Source: Anaerohalosphaera lusitana (lineage in GTDB: Bacteria > Planctomycetota > Phycisphaerae > Sedimentisphaerales > Anaerohalosphaeraceae). From it: 64,000 nt of DNA. Both the position numbers and the translations under genes were made by a program. Positions within the stretch are counted from its first letter, which is position 1. The number at the start of each line of letters is the position of its first letter. Location: NCBI RefSeq assembly GCF_002007645.1, contig NZ_CP019791.1, positions 1,736,001-1,800,000 of the forward strand. The letters run 5' to 3'. Positions 35,014 through 43,543 of this stretch are shown here, piece by piece. A model generated the notes under the pieces. That model searched no databases, was not told the DNA's origin, and saw nothing but the letters and a program-made list of their open reading frames with translations.

Positions 35014-37188
35014 CTACGCAACGTCCTCGCGGGCTTCTGCAATGTCAGTTTCTGTTATTTCAACGCTATCTTTCGCAACACTAAGAGCCTTGCCGTCCAT
35101 AAACTTCGGCACATCCACACCGAACATATCCAGCACCGTCGGGCCGATATCCATCAGCCTGCAGACCTCGCTGTCTATTTTACGGTTGCAGAACAGCACG
35201 CCCGGCACCTCGGATGGATCGACACAATGATCGCCGCTCCATGCCTTCGTATTGTCGCAGAACACAGACTCGGTGACCTCGCCGACCGCTGTCTCCCACG
35301 AAGCACGGTAGCCCTTGAAAAAGCCTGCCAGCAGATCCGGCGCGTTACCCTTATAAGGCCCGCGATAGATCTTCGCAGTATCGTAGACACGTTTGACCGC
35401 TTTCTCACCTGTTGCTGGGTCGACAACCTCCGCGAGCTTAGCCGCGATCTCTTCCCGCAGCTTATTTGCCTGATCGCCTGCCTTGACGATCCCTTTTGAC
35501 TCGCGTCCGCGTATGTTCAAATAAATTCCGCCCAGCCCGATGGCGTAAGCCTTTGTCCGCTCCCAGTCGACACCCTGCAAATATTTCTTGTCCCGCTCGC
35601 CTTCCTTCATCACCAGGTAGCCCTGATCCTCCAGCCACCTGTTCAGGTCCACGCCACGCCTGAAGCTCGTAAACCCGTGATCGCTGATCACCATCAGCAG
35701 CGTGTCGGCATCGAGCTTTTTCATCGTCCGCCGAACCAGCCCGTCCGCACGCTTGTAAAGCTCTTCGACAGCGTTGCGTCTCTGTGCATTTTTGTCATAA
35801 ACCGCGTTTGCCGGATGGTCCTCTTCCATATCCCGCCAGAACGCATGCTGTATTCGGTCCGTCCCGTCGAACACGCAAACGCAAAGACCCTGCTTGACCT
35901 TGTCTAGTGTATCGAAGAACATCTTTTCCCGCTCAGCGTCGTAATCAACGCACTGCTGAATGAAATCCGCGTCGTCGATGATCTTTTCGTTCAGTGCCCA
36001 GCTATCCTCCGCCAGCCCCAGCGTCGAATAGTAACCCTGCTTCTTCGCAAGATACGTCGAATACACGGGCGGATGCGTCACTGGCATCGCGGGCTTTTCC
36101 GGGTCGATATTGATCGGCGTTACGTATAGCTTCAGCTCCGGCACAACCTCTTTGAGCAGAAATCTGGCGATCCCGCTAACCTTCACCCCCGGCCCAGCCG
36201 AAAACTCAATCTTTATCCAGTCCGTGTAAACGCCCTGCACCAGCGTATGAATATCGCCGTTGATGTGCAGTCCTGCGCTGTTAGGGCCGGTCGTGGCGAT
36301 CTTGAATGGAAGCCGCATCGCACCGGCACCTTCCCGTACCGGATTCTCGGGCCCGACAAGCTCCGCCTCGAATCCTTCACCACTCCGCTCAACGCGAAAC
36401 TGTTCGCCGCCGGTATGCTCATCGTCCGCGCCGGCCGTTGTGTAATAGCTGAACGTACCCTGACTGCCCCGAAGATCGGGAACGCACATCCCGGAAAGTG
36501 AAAGCCCGTAAAATTTCTCTGGCGGCCAGGTGATCGGTACCCGCAGGATATTGCTGAAAATCCCATGCTCGCCCAGTACTCGCCAGAACTGCTTGCCCTT
36601 GCGCATCAGCCGAATGTCCGGCTTGCTCAGCGGCAGACGCCACTTGCCCAGCTTTAGAATGCGCCTGGGTCCGCGGATTTCCACCGAGCTGAGCTTGGGC
36701 ATGTAAGTGTTTCTATTACGGGTCAAAAAGTCGTAGATATTGTGCTTGCCCGGATTCGATCCGGTCTGAAACGATGACCAGGCCACAGGCGACATCGATG
36801 GAACCGTAGTCTGCAGCGGCTCAAATGCCCCATCTTCGGCCAACTTCGCGAACGTCGGGAGTTTGCCCTCGGCAATCATTTTTTTCGCCAGCCCGTAATC
36901 CATTCCATCCAGCCCGAGCACGACCACCTTTTTTACCTTCGCCCGCGATAACGCCTTGCGTCCCTTGATTGACCGGATCGCCCACCGTACCGGCCACGTC
37001 AGCAGTGCCGCCAGGGCGGAGAAAACGGCCGTAAACATGACCAGAAAGGAGCCCACAACCGCAAAACCGGCTCCGGGACCAATATATGCGTAAGCATGCG
37101 AGGGCGTTGCAAGTAAAAATAACAGCAAAACGAGAGCTGTAAACCGCAAACGCCGTGACTTATCAACTGCAAAAAACCTGTAGGCCAA
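35014..37188 (-). CDS. Membrane-anchored alkaline phosphatase superfamily (phosphodiesterase-like) protein
   Basis: A 724-residue paralogue of the next gene. The N-terminus has a signal or anchor helix (FTALVLLLFLLATPSHAYA), the motif YIGPGAGFAVVGSF, and a second helix (FSALAALLTWPVRW). The catalytic domain thus sits on the outside, tethered. Core motifs are VVLGLDGMDYGLAKKMI, TTVPSMSPVAWSSFQTG, CVFDGTDRIQHAFWRDM and MVISDHGFTSFRRG. YIGPGAG is, from memory, shared by many uncharacterised planctomycete and chloroflexi phosphoesterases. It is the first gene of a four-gene minus-strand operon. Its C-terminal extension after the catalytic domain is acidic and lacks the LGY tail seen elsewhere in this window. 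Confidence 0.87.
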   Translation of the reverse strand: MAYRFFAVDKSRRLRFTALVLLLFLLATPSHAYAYIGPGAGFAVVGSFLVMFTAVFSALAALLTWPVRWAIRSIKGRKALSRAKVKKVVVLGLDGMDYGLAKKMIAEGKLPTFAKLAEDGAFEPLQTTVPSMSPVAWSSFQTGSNPGKHNIYDFLTRNRNTYMPKLSSVEIRGPRRILKLGKWRLPLSKPDIRLMRKGKQFWRVLGEHGIFSNILRVPITWPPEKFYGLSLSGMCVPDLRGSQGTFSYYTTAGADDEHTGGEQFRVERSGEGFEAELVGPENPVREGAGAMRLPFKIATTGPNSAGLHINGDIHTLVQGVYTDWIKIEFSAGPGVKVSGIARFLLKEVVPELKLYVTPINIDPEKPAMPVTHPPVYSTYLAKKQGYYSTLGLAEDSWALNEKIIDDADFIQQCVDYDAEREKMFFDTLDKVKQGLCVCVFDGTDRIQHAFWRDMEEDHPANAVYDKNAQRRNAVEELYKRADGLVRRTMKKLDADTLLMVISDHGFTSFRRGVDLNRWLEDQGYLVMKEGERDKKYLQGVDWERTKAYAIGLGGIYLNIRGRESKGIVKAGDQANKLREEIAAKLAEVVDPATGEKAVKRVYDTAKIYRGPYKGNAPDLLAGFFKGYRASWETAVGEVTESVFCDNTKAWSGDHCVDPSEVPGVLFCNRKIDSEVCRLMDIGPTVLDMFGVDVPKFMDGKALSVAKDSVEITETDIAEAREDVA

Positions 37189-37492
37189 TATCTCACACCC
37201 GGTAAAAACAGATAATTATCGCTATATAAGCTTTGAATCGGCTAAATCCAGCCCCGTCATTAACTTACAACTCACCGTTAAAAATGGCCAGCCGATTACT
37301 TGTTTTTACTCATTATACGCAAATTTGTTCCCGTAAACAAATTTAATCCCTGCCCGAAGACCGGCAAGGGGGGCTAAAGATGTATAATGGTTTGAGAGTC
37401 GGAAAAGATTGCAATTGCCGGCGAAAATGGGCACAGTATTTTCTGTTTATGTGAAGGGCTGCTTCAGCATGCAAAACTGTTGGATAGTTAGC
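37189..37492. other. Gene-free stretch upstream of the phosphoesterase operon
   Basis: About 300 bp between the stop of hisD and the start of the phosphoesterase operon, both on the minus strand. It should hold the hisD terminator and the operon promoter. I see no convincing hairpin or -35/-10 pair. Confidence 0.4.
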
Positions 37493-38806
37493 TTATTTGC
37501 CTTCAAGACGGATTTTTACGCTCTTGGCGTGTGCATCGAGGCCTTCAGTCATCGCCAGTCGGACGATATCGTCCGCATTTTCAGCTAACTTTTTCTGATC
37601 GTACTCGATTATGCTGGTCGATTTCACGAAGTCGTTGCTGCTGAGGGCACTGAAAAACTTCGCACTTGTGCCGGTCGGCAGGGTGTGGCTCGGGCCTGCC
37701 CAGTAATCACCGACCGCTACCGGGGTATATGGGCCAATGAAGATTGCGCCGGCGTTATCGATCCGGTCAGCGACTTCCCTGCTTTTGCCGCCGCACTGTA
37801 TCTGCAGATGCTCAGCCGCGAAGTCGTTGGTATGCTCGATCACCTGTTCCATGCTGTCAAAAACGGCTACCCCGCTGTATTCTTTGAGGCATCGGATCGT
37901 GTCCTCGCTGCGGTCGAGTTTTTCAACCTGTTCGCTCAGGCTCTCGAGCACCGCGTGGCCCATTCGCTGCGAATCAGTGAAAACTATCGCGCTGCCCGGA
38001 GCATGTTCGGCCTGGCTGAGCATGTCGGCTGCGACCCAGTCCGGGTTGGCGTCTTTATTCGCGACCACCAGAACCTCGCTTGGACCGGCAATCGAATCGA
38101 TATCGACCCGCAGTCCGAAGACCATCCGTTTTGCAAGCTGAACCCACGTACTGCCCGGCCCGACGATCTTGTAAACCCGTTCAATAGTATCCGTTCCGTA
38201 GGCCAGAGCAGCCACCGCATGAGCCCCGCCCAGCTTGTAAACCTCTGTTACGCCTATCTCATGGCATGCGGCAAGTATCACCGGGTGAATGTTGCCCTTG
38301 TACCTGGGCGGGCTGACGACGGCAATTTCCTTAACACCGGCCACCTGTGCCGGCACAGCGGTCATGATCACCGTCGACGGCAGGGGGGCAGACGCGCCAG
38401 GGACGCAAACACCAACTCGCGAGATGGGGGTGTACTTGATGCCCGGGTGGCTGTTCTTGTCGCCTACGAATATTTCCGACTGGTACTTACGTACGTTGTC
38501 TATTGACTGCCGGATCGCCTTAAGTAGGTCGCCGTCGATGCTGCTGTGAGCCGCTTTAAGCTCTTCGGCCGTAACGCGGAAGTCCGCGGGCATGAGATCG
38601 GCTCCGTCGAACCTGCTGCCGAATTCCTGAAGGGCGTCATCGCCTCGATCCTTGACCTGTTTGATTATATTGTCCAGAGCCCCGTGCCGGTCATCTCCGT
38701 CTGGCCAGTATGCTGCGTCGAGTATCGCGCCCCGCAGATTCTCGATTTTCTGTTCGAAATTCTGTTCAGATGAAAGTAACAGTATGTCTTCAAAGTTGCA
38801 CTTCAC
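37493..38806 (-). CDS. hisD: Histidinol dehydrogenase
   Basis: A 437-residue zinc enzyme catalysing the last two steps of histidine synthesis (histidinol to histidine, NAD+). Family motifs are GVCVPGASAPLPSTVIMTAVPA (in part), GGAHAVAALAYGTDTIERV, GPGSTWVQLAKR, the signature DSIAGPSEVLVVAN, DMLSQAEHAPGSAIVFTDS, and near the end NDFVKSTSIIEYD. It begins with GTG, with AGGAG 8 nt upstream, 10 bp after a secreted hypothetical gene. No other his genes are present. It closes a minus-strand run that starts with aconitase. Confidence 0.96.
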   Translation of the reverse strand: MKCNFEDILLLSSEQNFEQKIENLRGAILDAAYWPDGDDRHGALDNIIKQVKDRGDDALQEFGSRFDGADLMPADFRVTAEELKAAHSSIDGDLLKAIRQSIDNVRKYQSEIFVGDKNSHPGIKYTPISRVGVCVPGASAPLPSTVIMTAVPAQVAGVKEIAVVSPPRYKGNIHPVILAACHEIGVTEVYKLGGAHAVAALAYGTDTIERVYKIVGPGSTWVQLAKRMVFGLRVDIDSIAGPSEVLVVANKDANPDWVAADMLSQAEHAPGSAIVFTDSQRMGHAVLESLSEQVEKLDRSEDTIRCLKEYSGVAVFDSMEQVIEHTNDFAAEHLQIQCGGKSREVADRIDNAGAIFIGPYTPVAVGDYWAGPSHTLPTGTSAKFFSALSSNDFVKSTSIIEYDQKKLAENADDIVRLAMTEGLDAHAKSVKIRLEGK

Positions 38807-38816
38807 TGATCAACTC

Positions 38817-39731
38817 CTATCTGCTGAAATTGCCGTTATTGTATACACGTGTCGCTCGCTGCGGCAGCAGGAAATATTCTCCGTTGAATTTGGTCACTAT
38901 TCCAGCCACCTTCCATCGCAGCTTCACCGGCCTGTCGCCCATGTGCCTCTGCATCCTCTCGAGAGCCCTGCACGGGAGCAGTTCGAAGTCAAGATCTGCC
39001 ACGTTTCTGCCCAGCGCATCCACCTCAAAAATGTACCGTTTGCCCTGCTTGCGAACAACGCCTGTGCGATTGATAAGCATCATATCGCCTTCAACATCGA
39101 CCGTTTTCTTGGCCTTGGCAAGGTCCACGATCTTTTTGGGCTTGAGCGCCTTGCGTATCTCATCCGGCAGGATCGAATCATCATCGCCCGGATCCGTCTT
39201 TTCATTGTCTTTGGTCGTTGATTCTTCAGCATTACTTTCGGCAGGTTCATCTGAGGACAACGGCAGAAAATACACTGGGAAAAGATAGTTTTCGCGTCTT
39301 GCAGCCTGGGTCCTTTGCGGTTTTCTCGAATCATATCCCGTATAGGTTCGCTGATTCTTTTTCACTGGGAACGCATAGTTTGCGGTCCTGGCCCAGAGAC
39401 GGACGTCGATCTCATCTGTTTTGTCCTGGTTCGCGATAATCCGCTGTAACGTACTCGATGGGAGCAGTCTCAGAGAATCACCCGCATAAAGTTCGCCGCG
39501 CGGTCCTTCGATCTTTTCATCAGTGACGAATACCCATTTCCTCGCGTCTTCATCGACCGGTTTCACGCTGCCTTCAATGCCCTTGAACAGGTAGCCCTCC
39601 TTGAAAAGATCGGGTACAAGGCTGTTCGGATCAGACTTGCTGTCCGATTCCTCCACGGCCAATATGTCCCCGCACGGAGCCCACAGACACAGGCAAAACA
39701 TCAGGATCAGTATTTTCGAAACTAAACGCAT
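38817..39731 (-). CDS. Secreted hypothetical protein
   Basis: A 304-residue protein with a signal peptide (MRLVSKILILMFCLCLWAPC; the cysteine near residue 20 lacks a clear lipobox). The body has two beta-rich regions: residues 50-120 (GSVKPVDEDARKWVFVTDEK, LRLLPSSTLQRIIAN) and 230-300 (KKTVDVEGDMMLINRTGVVR, RYIFEVDALGRNVADL). They are joined by an acidic linker of about 60 residues (SDEPAESNAEESTTKDNEK). Repeated phrases of the type 'SSTLQRI' and 'CRALERMQRH' suggest two copies of one small domain. I do not recognise a family. The start lies 1 bp from the preceding LOG gene's stop, so they are co-transcribed. Confidence 0.75.
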   Translation of the reverse strand: MRLVSKILILMFCLCLWAPCGDILAVEESDSKSDPNSLVPDLFKEGYLFKGIEGSVKPVDEDARKWVFVTDEKIEGPRGELYAGDSLRLLPSSTLQRIIANQDKTDEIDVRLWARTANYAFPVKKNQRTYTGYDSRKPQRTQAARRENYLFPVYFLPLSSDEPAESNAEESTTKDNEKTDPGDDDSILPDEIRKALKPKKIVDLAKAKKTVDVEGDMMLINRTGVVRKQGKRYIFEVDALGRNVADLDFELLPCRALERMQRHMGDRPVKLRWKVAGIVTKFNGEYFLLPQRATRVYNNGNFSR

Positions 39732-39732
39732 A

Positions 39733-40257
39733 CTATATCAATATCCGATTAATAATTTCCACAGCTTCATCCGGATCGGCCGCGAAGCTCAGGCATTTGT
39801 CGCATTTTTCATCCTGCTGTTTCATCAGCTCGACCAGCGGTTTCCAGAACTCGCCCAGTATTATAACAGGTTTGTCCGCCGCAAAGAACCTCTTATTCTT
39901 AAGTTCCCATACCTCCGCAAGCTCCAGAAGCGTACCTGTTCCGCCCGGCAGAACAACATAAGCCTCACCAAGCTGCACCAGCTTGCGCAGTCGGCCCTCC
40001 AGAGCGTCCGTCGGTATCTCCTGCGTCACGAATTCGTTGGCTGAACTCTTGAACGCGGTGCATGTAACTCCGATAACTTTCCCGCCCATGCTCGCCGCGC
40101 CGCGGGCCGCTGCGTACATCGTGCCGTCATATCCGCCGTTCGCGATCGTATAGCCGTTTTTTGCAAGCAGAGTACCAAGAGCCTCAGCCAGTTCAAATTC
40201 TGAATCGCCGGGCCGTGCCTTGCTGGTGCCGAAAACTGTTACTATTATTTCGCTCAT
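39733..40257 (-). CDS. LOG-family protein (SLOG fold)
   Basis: A 174-residue Rossmann-like protein of the SLOG/LOG superfamily, which includes cytokinin-activating phosphoribohydrolases and nucleotide-binding sensors. The signatures are FGTSKARPG, IANGGYDGTMYAAARGAASMG (GGYDGTM replaces the usual GGxxGxM) and the active-site loop VVLPGGTGTLLELAEVWE. The conserved glutamate of PGGxGTxxE is present. The closest annotated group by impression is the TIGR00725-like or lysine decarboxylase-like subset. Whether it hydrolyses nucleoside monophosphates is unknown. It lies in a minus-strand run between an arylsulfotransferase-family gene (13 bp upstream) and a secreted protein gene. Confidence 0.87.
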   Translation of the reverse strand: MSEIIVTVFGTSKARPGDSEFELAEALGTLLAKNGYTIANGGYDGTMYAAARGAASMGGKVIGVTCTAFKSSANEFVTQEIPTDALEGRLRKLVQLGEAYVVLPGGTGTLLELAEVWELKNKRFFAADKPVIILGEFWKPLVELMKQQDEKCDKCLSFAADPDEAVEIINRILI

Positions 40258-40270
40258 AATATGGCTAGCC

Positions 40271-41758
40271 CTAATTTGTCTCGCTCATGTTTTTTTCGAT
40301 CTGTGATCGTATTTCCGGATCGGTGATCCGCATCATCCTGTAAATGACAGGTCTTTTATTCTTGATTTGAAGCGGATTGATAAAGCTCCACACAATTTCG
40401 CCTCTTTCGGTTACTTCAAACACATGACTTTTGTGGCTTTCCGTAATCAGAGTATTGCCGTTGGGAAGCCGCTGGCATCCGCCTGCTCGGCCGGAAAAGA
40501 AAGACATATTACCTTGTGAATTATAGGACCATAAGATCTCCTTCGATCCAGGGCCAATTTCCAATATCCGACTGTAACCCAAGACGGTCCCGTTGTCAAA
40601 AATCAGAACATTTCCATTTTTCAGAGCAGTGGGGTGGTGCTGCCTGCATATCGTCCCCGGCCCCCAGCTCCAGACCACAGTCTTTGTCGAAGGCCGATAA
40701 ACACAGACCAGGTCCAGCTCACGAATGGAAAGCAGGAAATCGCCTTTTTGACCCAACTCCGGCAAATCGCGTTCAAGCACCTGGATCGAATTCGAATGCA
40801 TCAGATCAAAACCGGTATCATTACCGAAAGCATATCCATTCTTCAATTTCGAAGACACCAGTCGCAGCATGTTGACAGGATTTAAAAACCATAAATAGTT
40901 GCTAGCAAGTTTGCGAACCGGTATGCGTTCTTTGATGGAATGCAGATACCTGTATTCTTTCAAAGTCTTCCCATTCGCGTCAAGCTCAACGACTGTATCC
41001 TCCAGTATGGGAAAAGGTATGCCAGAAACAAAAATTACGCTGTCTTCTCTGGACATTGCGAAAATATGCTTGCCCTCCGACACAAAAAAATCGTGATGTG
41101 GCCGTAAGTCATTATTATCCCAGATAAGGTTGCTATCCCAATCAAACTTGCTCATGCCTTTTTCATATGCGATCGCAAGCAGATCGCCCGTCTCGGTCAA
41201 CTCTGCATATTCCCAGAAGGTGGGCAAATCCTCCTCTGTTGTCCAGCGGTGAACCAGTTCACCTTCCATATCGTACAAATATGCGACCTCATCAAAGCCC
41301 CAAACCTTGCTCGCAGTGAGATTAGGCCCTTGATACGACTTTTCCGGTTTGTTTATGATGACACCGGTGGTGCTGCCATCGTTTTTGGCCCAGTCCAGAT
41401 ATGGCATGGACAAGAGTTTTTGTCTGTCCCGTTGGGTTTTTCCAGCCTGCTCTGCACCACTGGGATCCTGCCCAGTCATGAGCTTGTTTACAAAAAAGCC
41501 AAGAACGATCAATCCAACAGCCGATGCCGCTAGAAGAAACCTGTGCCCAAGTAATGCTGTTTGTTTATTAGAGGAGGTCAGCGAATAACAAAACAGTATA
41601 GCGGCGATTAGAAGCGTGTAGACACAAAGATCAAACAGAACTATAAAAGTCAACGCAGCCCCAAGAATCGCGCTCGCATATGCCAGAAATCCAAACCCAA
41701 CCCCTCCGGCCAACAGCCTCACACTCCACAGTCGCGATTTGGATTTAGCTGCTTTCAT
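40271..41758 (-). CDS. Membrane-anchored arylsulfotransferase (ASST) family protein, copy 2
   Basis: A 495-residue protein. Three hydrophobic segments lie in the first 100 residues (for example LWSVRLLAGGVGFGFLAYAS and LTFIVLFDLCVYTLLIAAI), followed by an extracytoplasmic beta-propeller of the ASST family. Repeats visible are GELVHRWT, HHDFFVSEGKHIFAMSR, RQHHPTALKNGNVLIFDNG (conserved histidine pair), GYSRILEIGPGSKEILWSY and QRLPNGNTLITES. In characterised ASSTs a histidine carries the sulfate from one phenol to another. The start could be the ATG at 41758 or a GTG at 41815; I prefer the former because the paralogue begins just before its first helix. The family is secure, the activity is not. 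Confidence 0.85.
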   Translation of the reverse strand: MKAAKSKSRLWSVRLLAGGVGFGFLAYASAILGAALTFIVLFDLCVYTLLIAAILFCYSLTSSNKQTALLGHRFLLAASAVGLIVLGFFVNKLMTGQDPSGAEQAGKTQRDRQKLLSMPYLDWAKNDGSTTGVIINKPEKSYQGPNLTASKVWGFDEVAYLYDMEGELVHRWTTEEDLPTFWEYAELTETGDLLAIAYEKGMSKFDWDSNLIWDNNDLRPHHDFFVSEGKHIFAMSREDSVIFVSGIPFPILEDTVVELDANGKTLKEYRYLHSIKERIPVRKLASNYLWFLNPVNMLRLVSSKLKNGYAFGNDTGFDLMHSNSIQVLERDLPELGQKGDFLLSIRELDLVCVYRPSTKTVVWSWGPGTICRQHHPTALKNGNVLIFDNGTVLGYSRILEIGPGSKEILWSYNSQGNMSFFSGRAGGCQRLPNGNTLITESHKSHVFEVTERGEIVWSFINPLQIKNKRPVIYRMMRITDPEIRSQIEKNMSETN

Positions 41759-41922
41759 GTTCTTGGCCTTGTCGGCTATTGGTTCATTTCGTAAAAATTC
41801 GACCGTCAGCTTCACGACATAATCACTCAGCCGCTGAATGCGATTGAGGATTAAACATCATAATGCCGGGTACTTCTCTGAGAATATCTTTAGCGACGTG
41901 CGGCAGATATACACATTCAATC

Positions 41923-43515
41923 TTACAATGAAAGGAGATTTTCAATGCGATCCGCATCCAGTCGTATCATTCTATAGACGATAGGAAGCTTGCCGTCAAC
42001 CAGAACCGGGTAATGAAACTCCCACACGATTTCCCCCTCGGGAGATACTTCAAAAACACGACTTCGGTCACTCTCAGTAATTAGAGTGTTGCCGTTCGCC
42101 AGACGCTGGTTGGCACCTTTTCTAGGCGAAAAGAAGTCCTCGCCGCCACCCTCATTGTAACTCCAGATGATTTCGCTGGTTGATGGGTCCAGCTCGAGTA
42201 TTCTGCTGAAACCATTACGGATACCGTTGTCAAAGATCAGCATGTTACCATTCGGTATGACAGTGGGGTGATGCTGTCGGCAAACCTCGCCTCGTCCCCA
42301 TTCCCAGGTAAACTCGTTGACTTCAGGATCATAGACAGCGATCAGGTCGAGCTCACGCAGTGACAGGAGTATTTGGCTCTTTTTACCAAGCCCGTCGACA
42401 TCGTGTTCGAGAACCTCGATTGAGTTTGCATGCATCATGTCATAAACAGTGCCGGTTTCCAGAGCATATCCCCATTTGATCTTGCGAAGGAGCATCTTTG
42501 CAATTCTGACCGGATCGAACATCTCTCTCACTGCTTCTCTCAAGCGTCTTTGCGGGAAGTACTCTTTGGCCTGCGACGTGAAAAACATTCTGTCCACGAT
42601 TTCGCCATCATCGGAAAGAACAGCTATGTAGTCTTCAAGTATGGGCACGGGTATGCCGTTGATCATTACAACGTTGTCTTTTCGGGCGATCGTAAATGTT
42701 CTTCCGTCACTGCTCCTGTACATATCATGGTGCGGCCTGAATTGATCGTTTTTCCATTTAACACGTGAATCCCAGGTCAAATCCATCAAGCAGTCATCAT
42801 TGTTGAGCAGCAGCAATGAGTTTTCTTCTGTAAGCTGCGCATACGACCATGGAGTCTCATATTCTTCATCCACTACCCAGCGGTGAACGATCTCGCCTTG
42901 CATATCAAAAAGAAAAGCCGCCTCCGGCGAATTCGCCACCCTGTGCGCCGTTAAATTATAGCCCGGCATCACTCTGTCTTTCTCATAGACAGTTATTGTT
43001 TGCCTGTCTTCTGAAACGTCCTCGGCCCAGTCCACATAGGGCATGGAAAGCAGAGCCTGCGTACGGTCCTGCTGATCATCTGCCGGCTTGCCTGTTTTGT
43101 CGGCTGGCAGCAGTAAGATTACCAGCACGAGCAACACATGCAGTGCCATTACAGCCAGTCCAAAGGGTCTTTTGGGTTTTCGAAAGTAAATAGCCGTCAA
43201 TGCGAATATGATCAAGGCCGCTGTCACTTTAACGGCCACACGTAGAAGGCTTTGTGCATCCTGCATGAGTTGGTTTATCGCCCAGCGGTCGACAAGGACC
43301 AGCAACAGGGCAAGAACGATGACCCAGCCGGCAAATGCCTTGCTGACTTTCGTCTTTTTAGCGACGAATCCTGCCAGAGCAGCTATAGCAGAAATGCCAA
43401 ACAGATACACGCAGGCATTTACGAGCAGAATGTACGTAACAGGCATCTGCAGCAGCGCCGCGCCGTAACCAGCAAGTGCCGCTGCAAAGCCGGCAAGTAA
43501 GAGTTTCTTCGCCAT
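41923..43515 (-). CDS. Membrane-anchored arylsulfotransferase (ASST) family protein, copy 1
   Basis: A 530-residue paralogue of the next gene. It has four hydrophobic segments within residues 5-130 (LLLAGFAAALAGYGAALLQM, ILLVNACVYLFGISAIAALA, GWVIVLALLLVLV, FGLAVMALHVLLVLVILLLP). The propeller domain follows: GEIVHRWVVDEEYETPWSY, FRPHHDMYRSSDGRTF, RQHHPTVIPNGNMLIFDNG, GFSRILELDPSTSEIIWSY, NQRLANGNTLITESDRSRVFEV. All the equivalent histidines are kept in both copies. It follows aconitase by 28 bp. Two consecutive membrane ASST-like proteins next to phosphoesterase genes suggest remodelling of a surface or lipid-linked molecule. The reaction is inferred from family alone. Confidence 0.86.
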   Translation of the reverse strand: MAKKLLLAGFAAALAGYGAALLQMPVTYILLVNACVYLFGISAIAALAGFVAKKTKVSKAFAGWVIVLALLLVLVDRWAINQLMQDAQSLLRVAVKVTAALIIFALTAIYFRKPKRPFGLAVMALHVLLVLVILLLPADKTGKPADDQQDRTQALLSMPYVDWAEDVSEDRQTITVYEKDRVMPGYNLTAHRVANSPEAAFLFDMQGEIVHRWVVDEEYETPWSYAQLTEENSLLLLNNDDCLMDLTWDSRVKWKNDQFRPHHDMYRSSDGRTFTIARKDNVVMINGIPVPILEDYIAVLSDDGEIVDRMFFTSQAKEYFPQRRLREAVREMFDPVRIAKMLLRKIKWGYALETGTVYDMMHANSIEVLEHDVDGLGKKSQILLSLRELDLIAVYDPEVNEFTWEWGRGEVCRQHHPTVIPNGNMLIFDNGIRNGFSRILELDPSTSEIIWSYNEGGGEDFFSPRKGANQRLANGNTLITESDRSRVFEVSPEGEIVWEFHYPVLVDGKLPIVYRMIRLDADRIENLLSL

Positions 43516-43543
43516 TGAAAGCCTCGTCTAATTAGAAGGGCGG

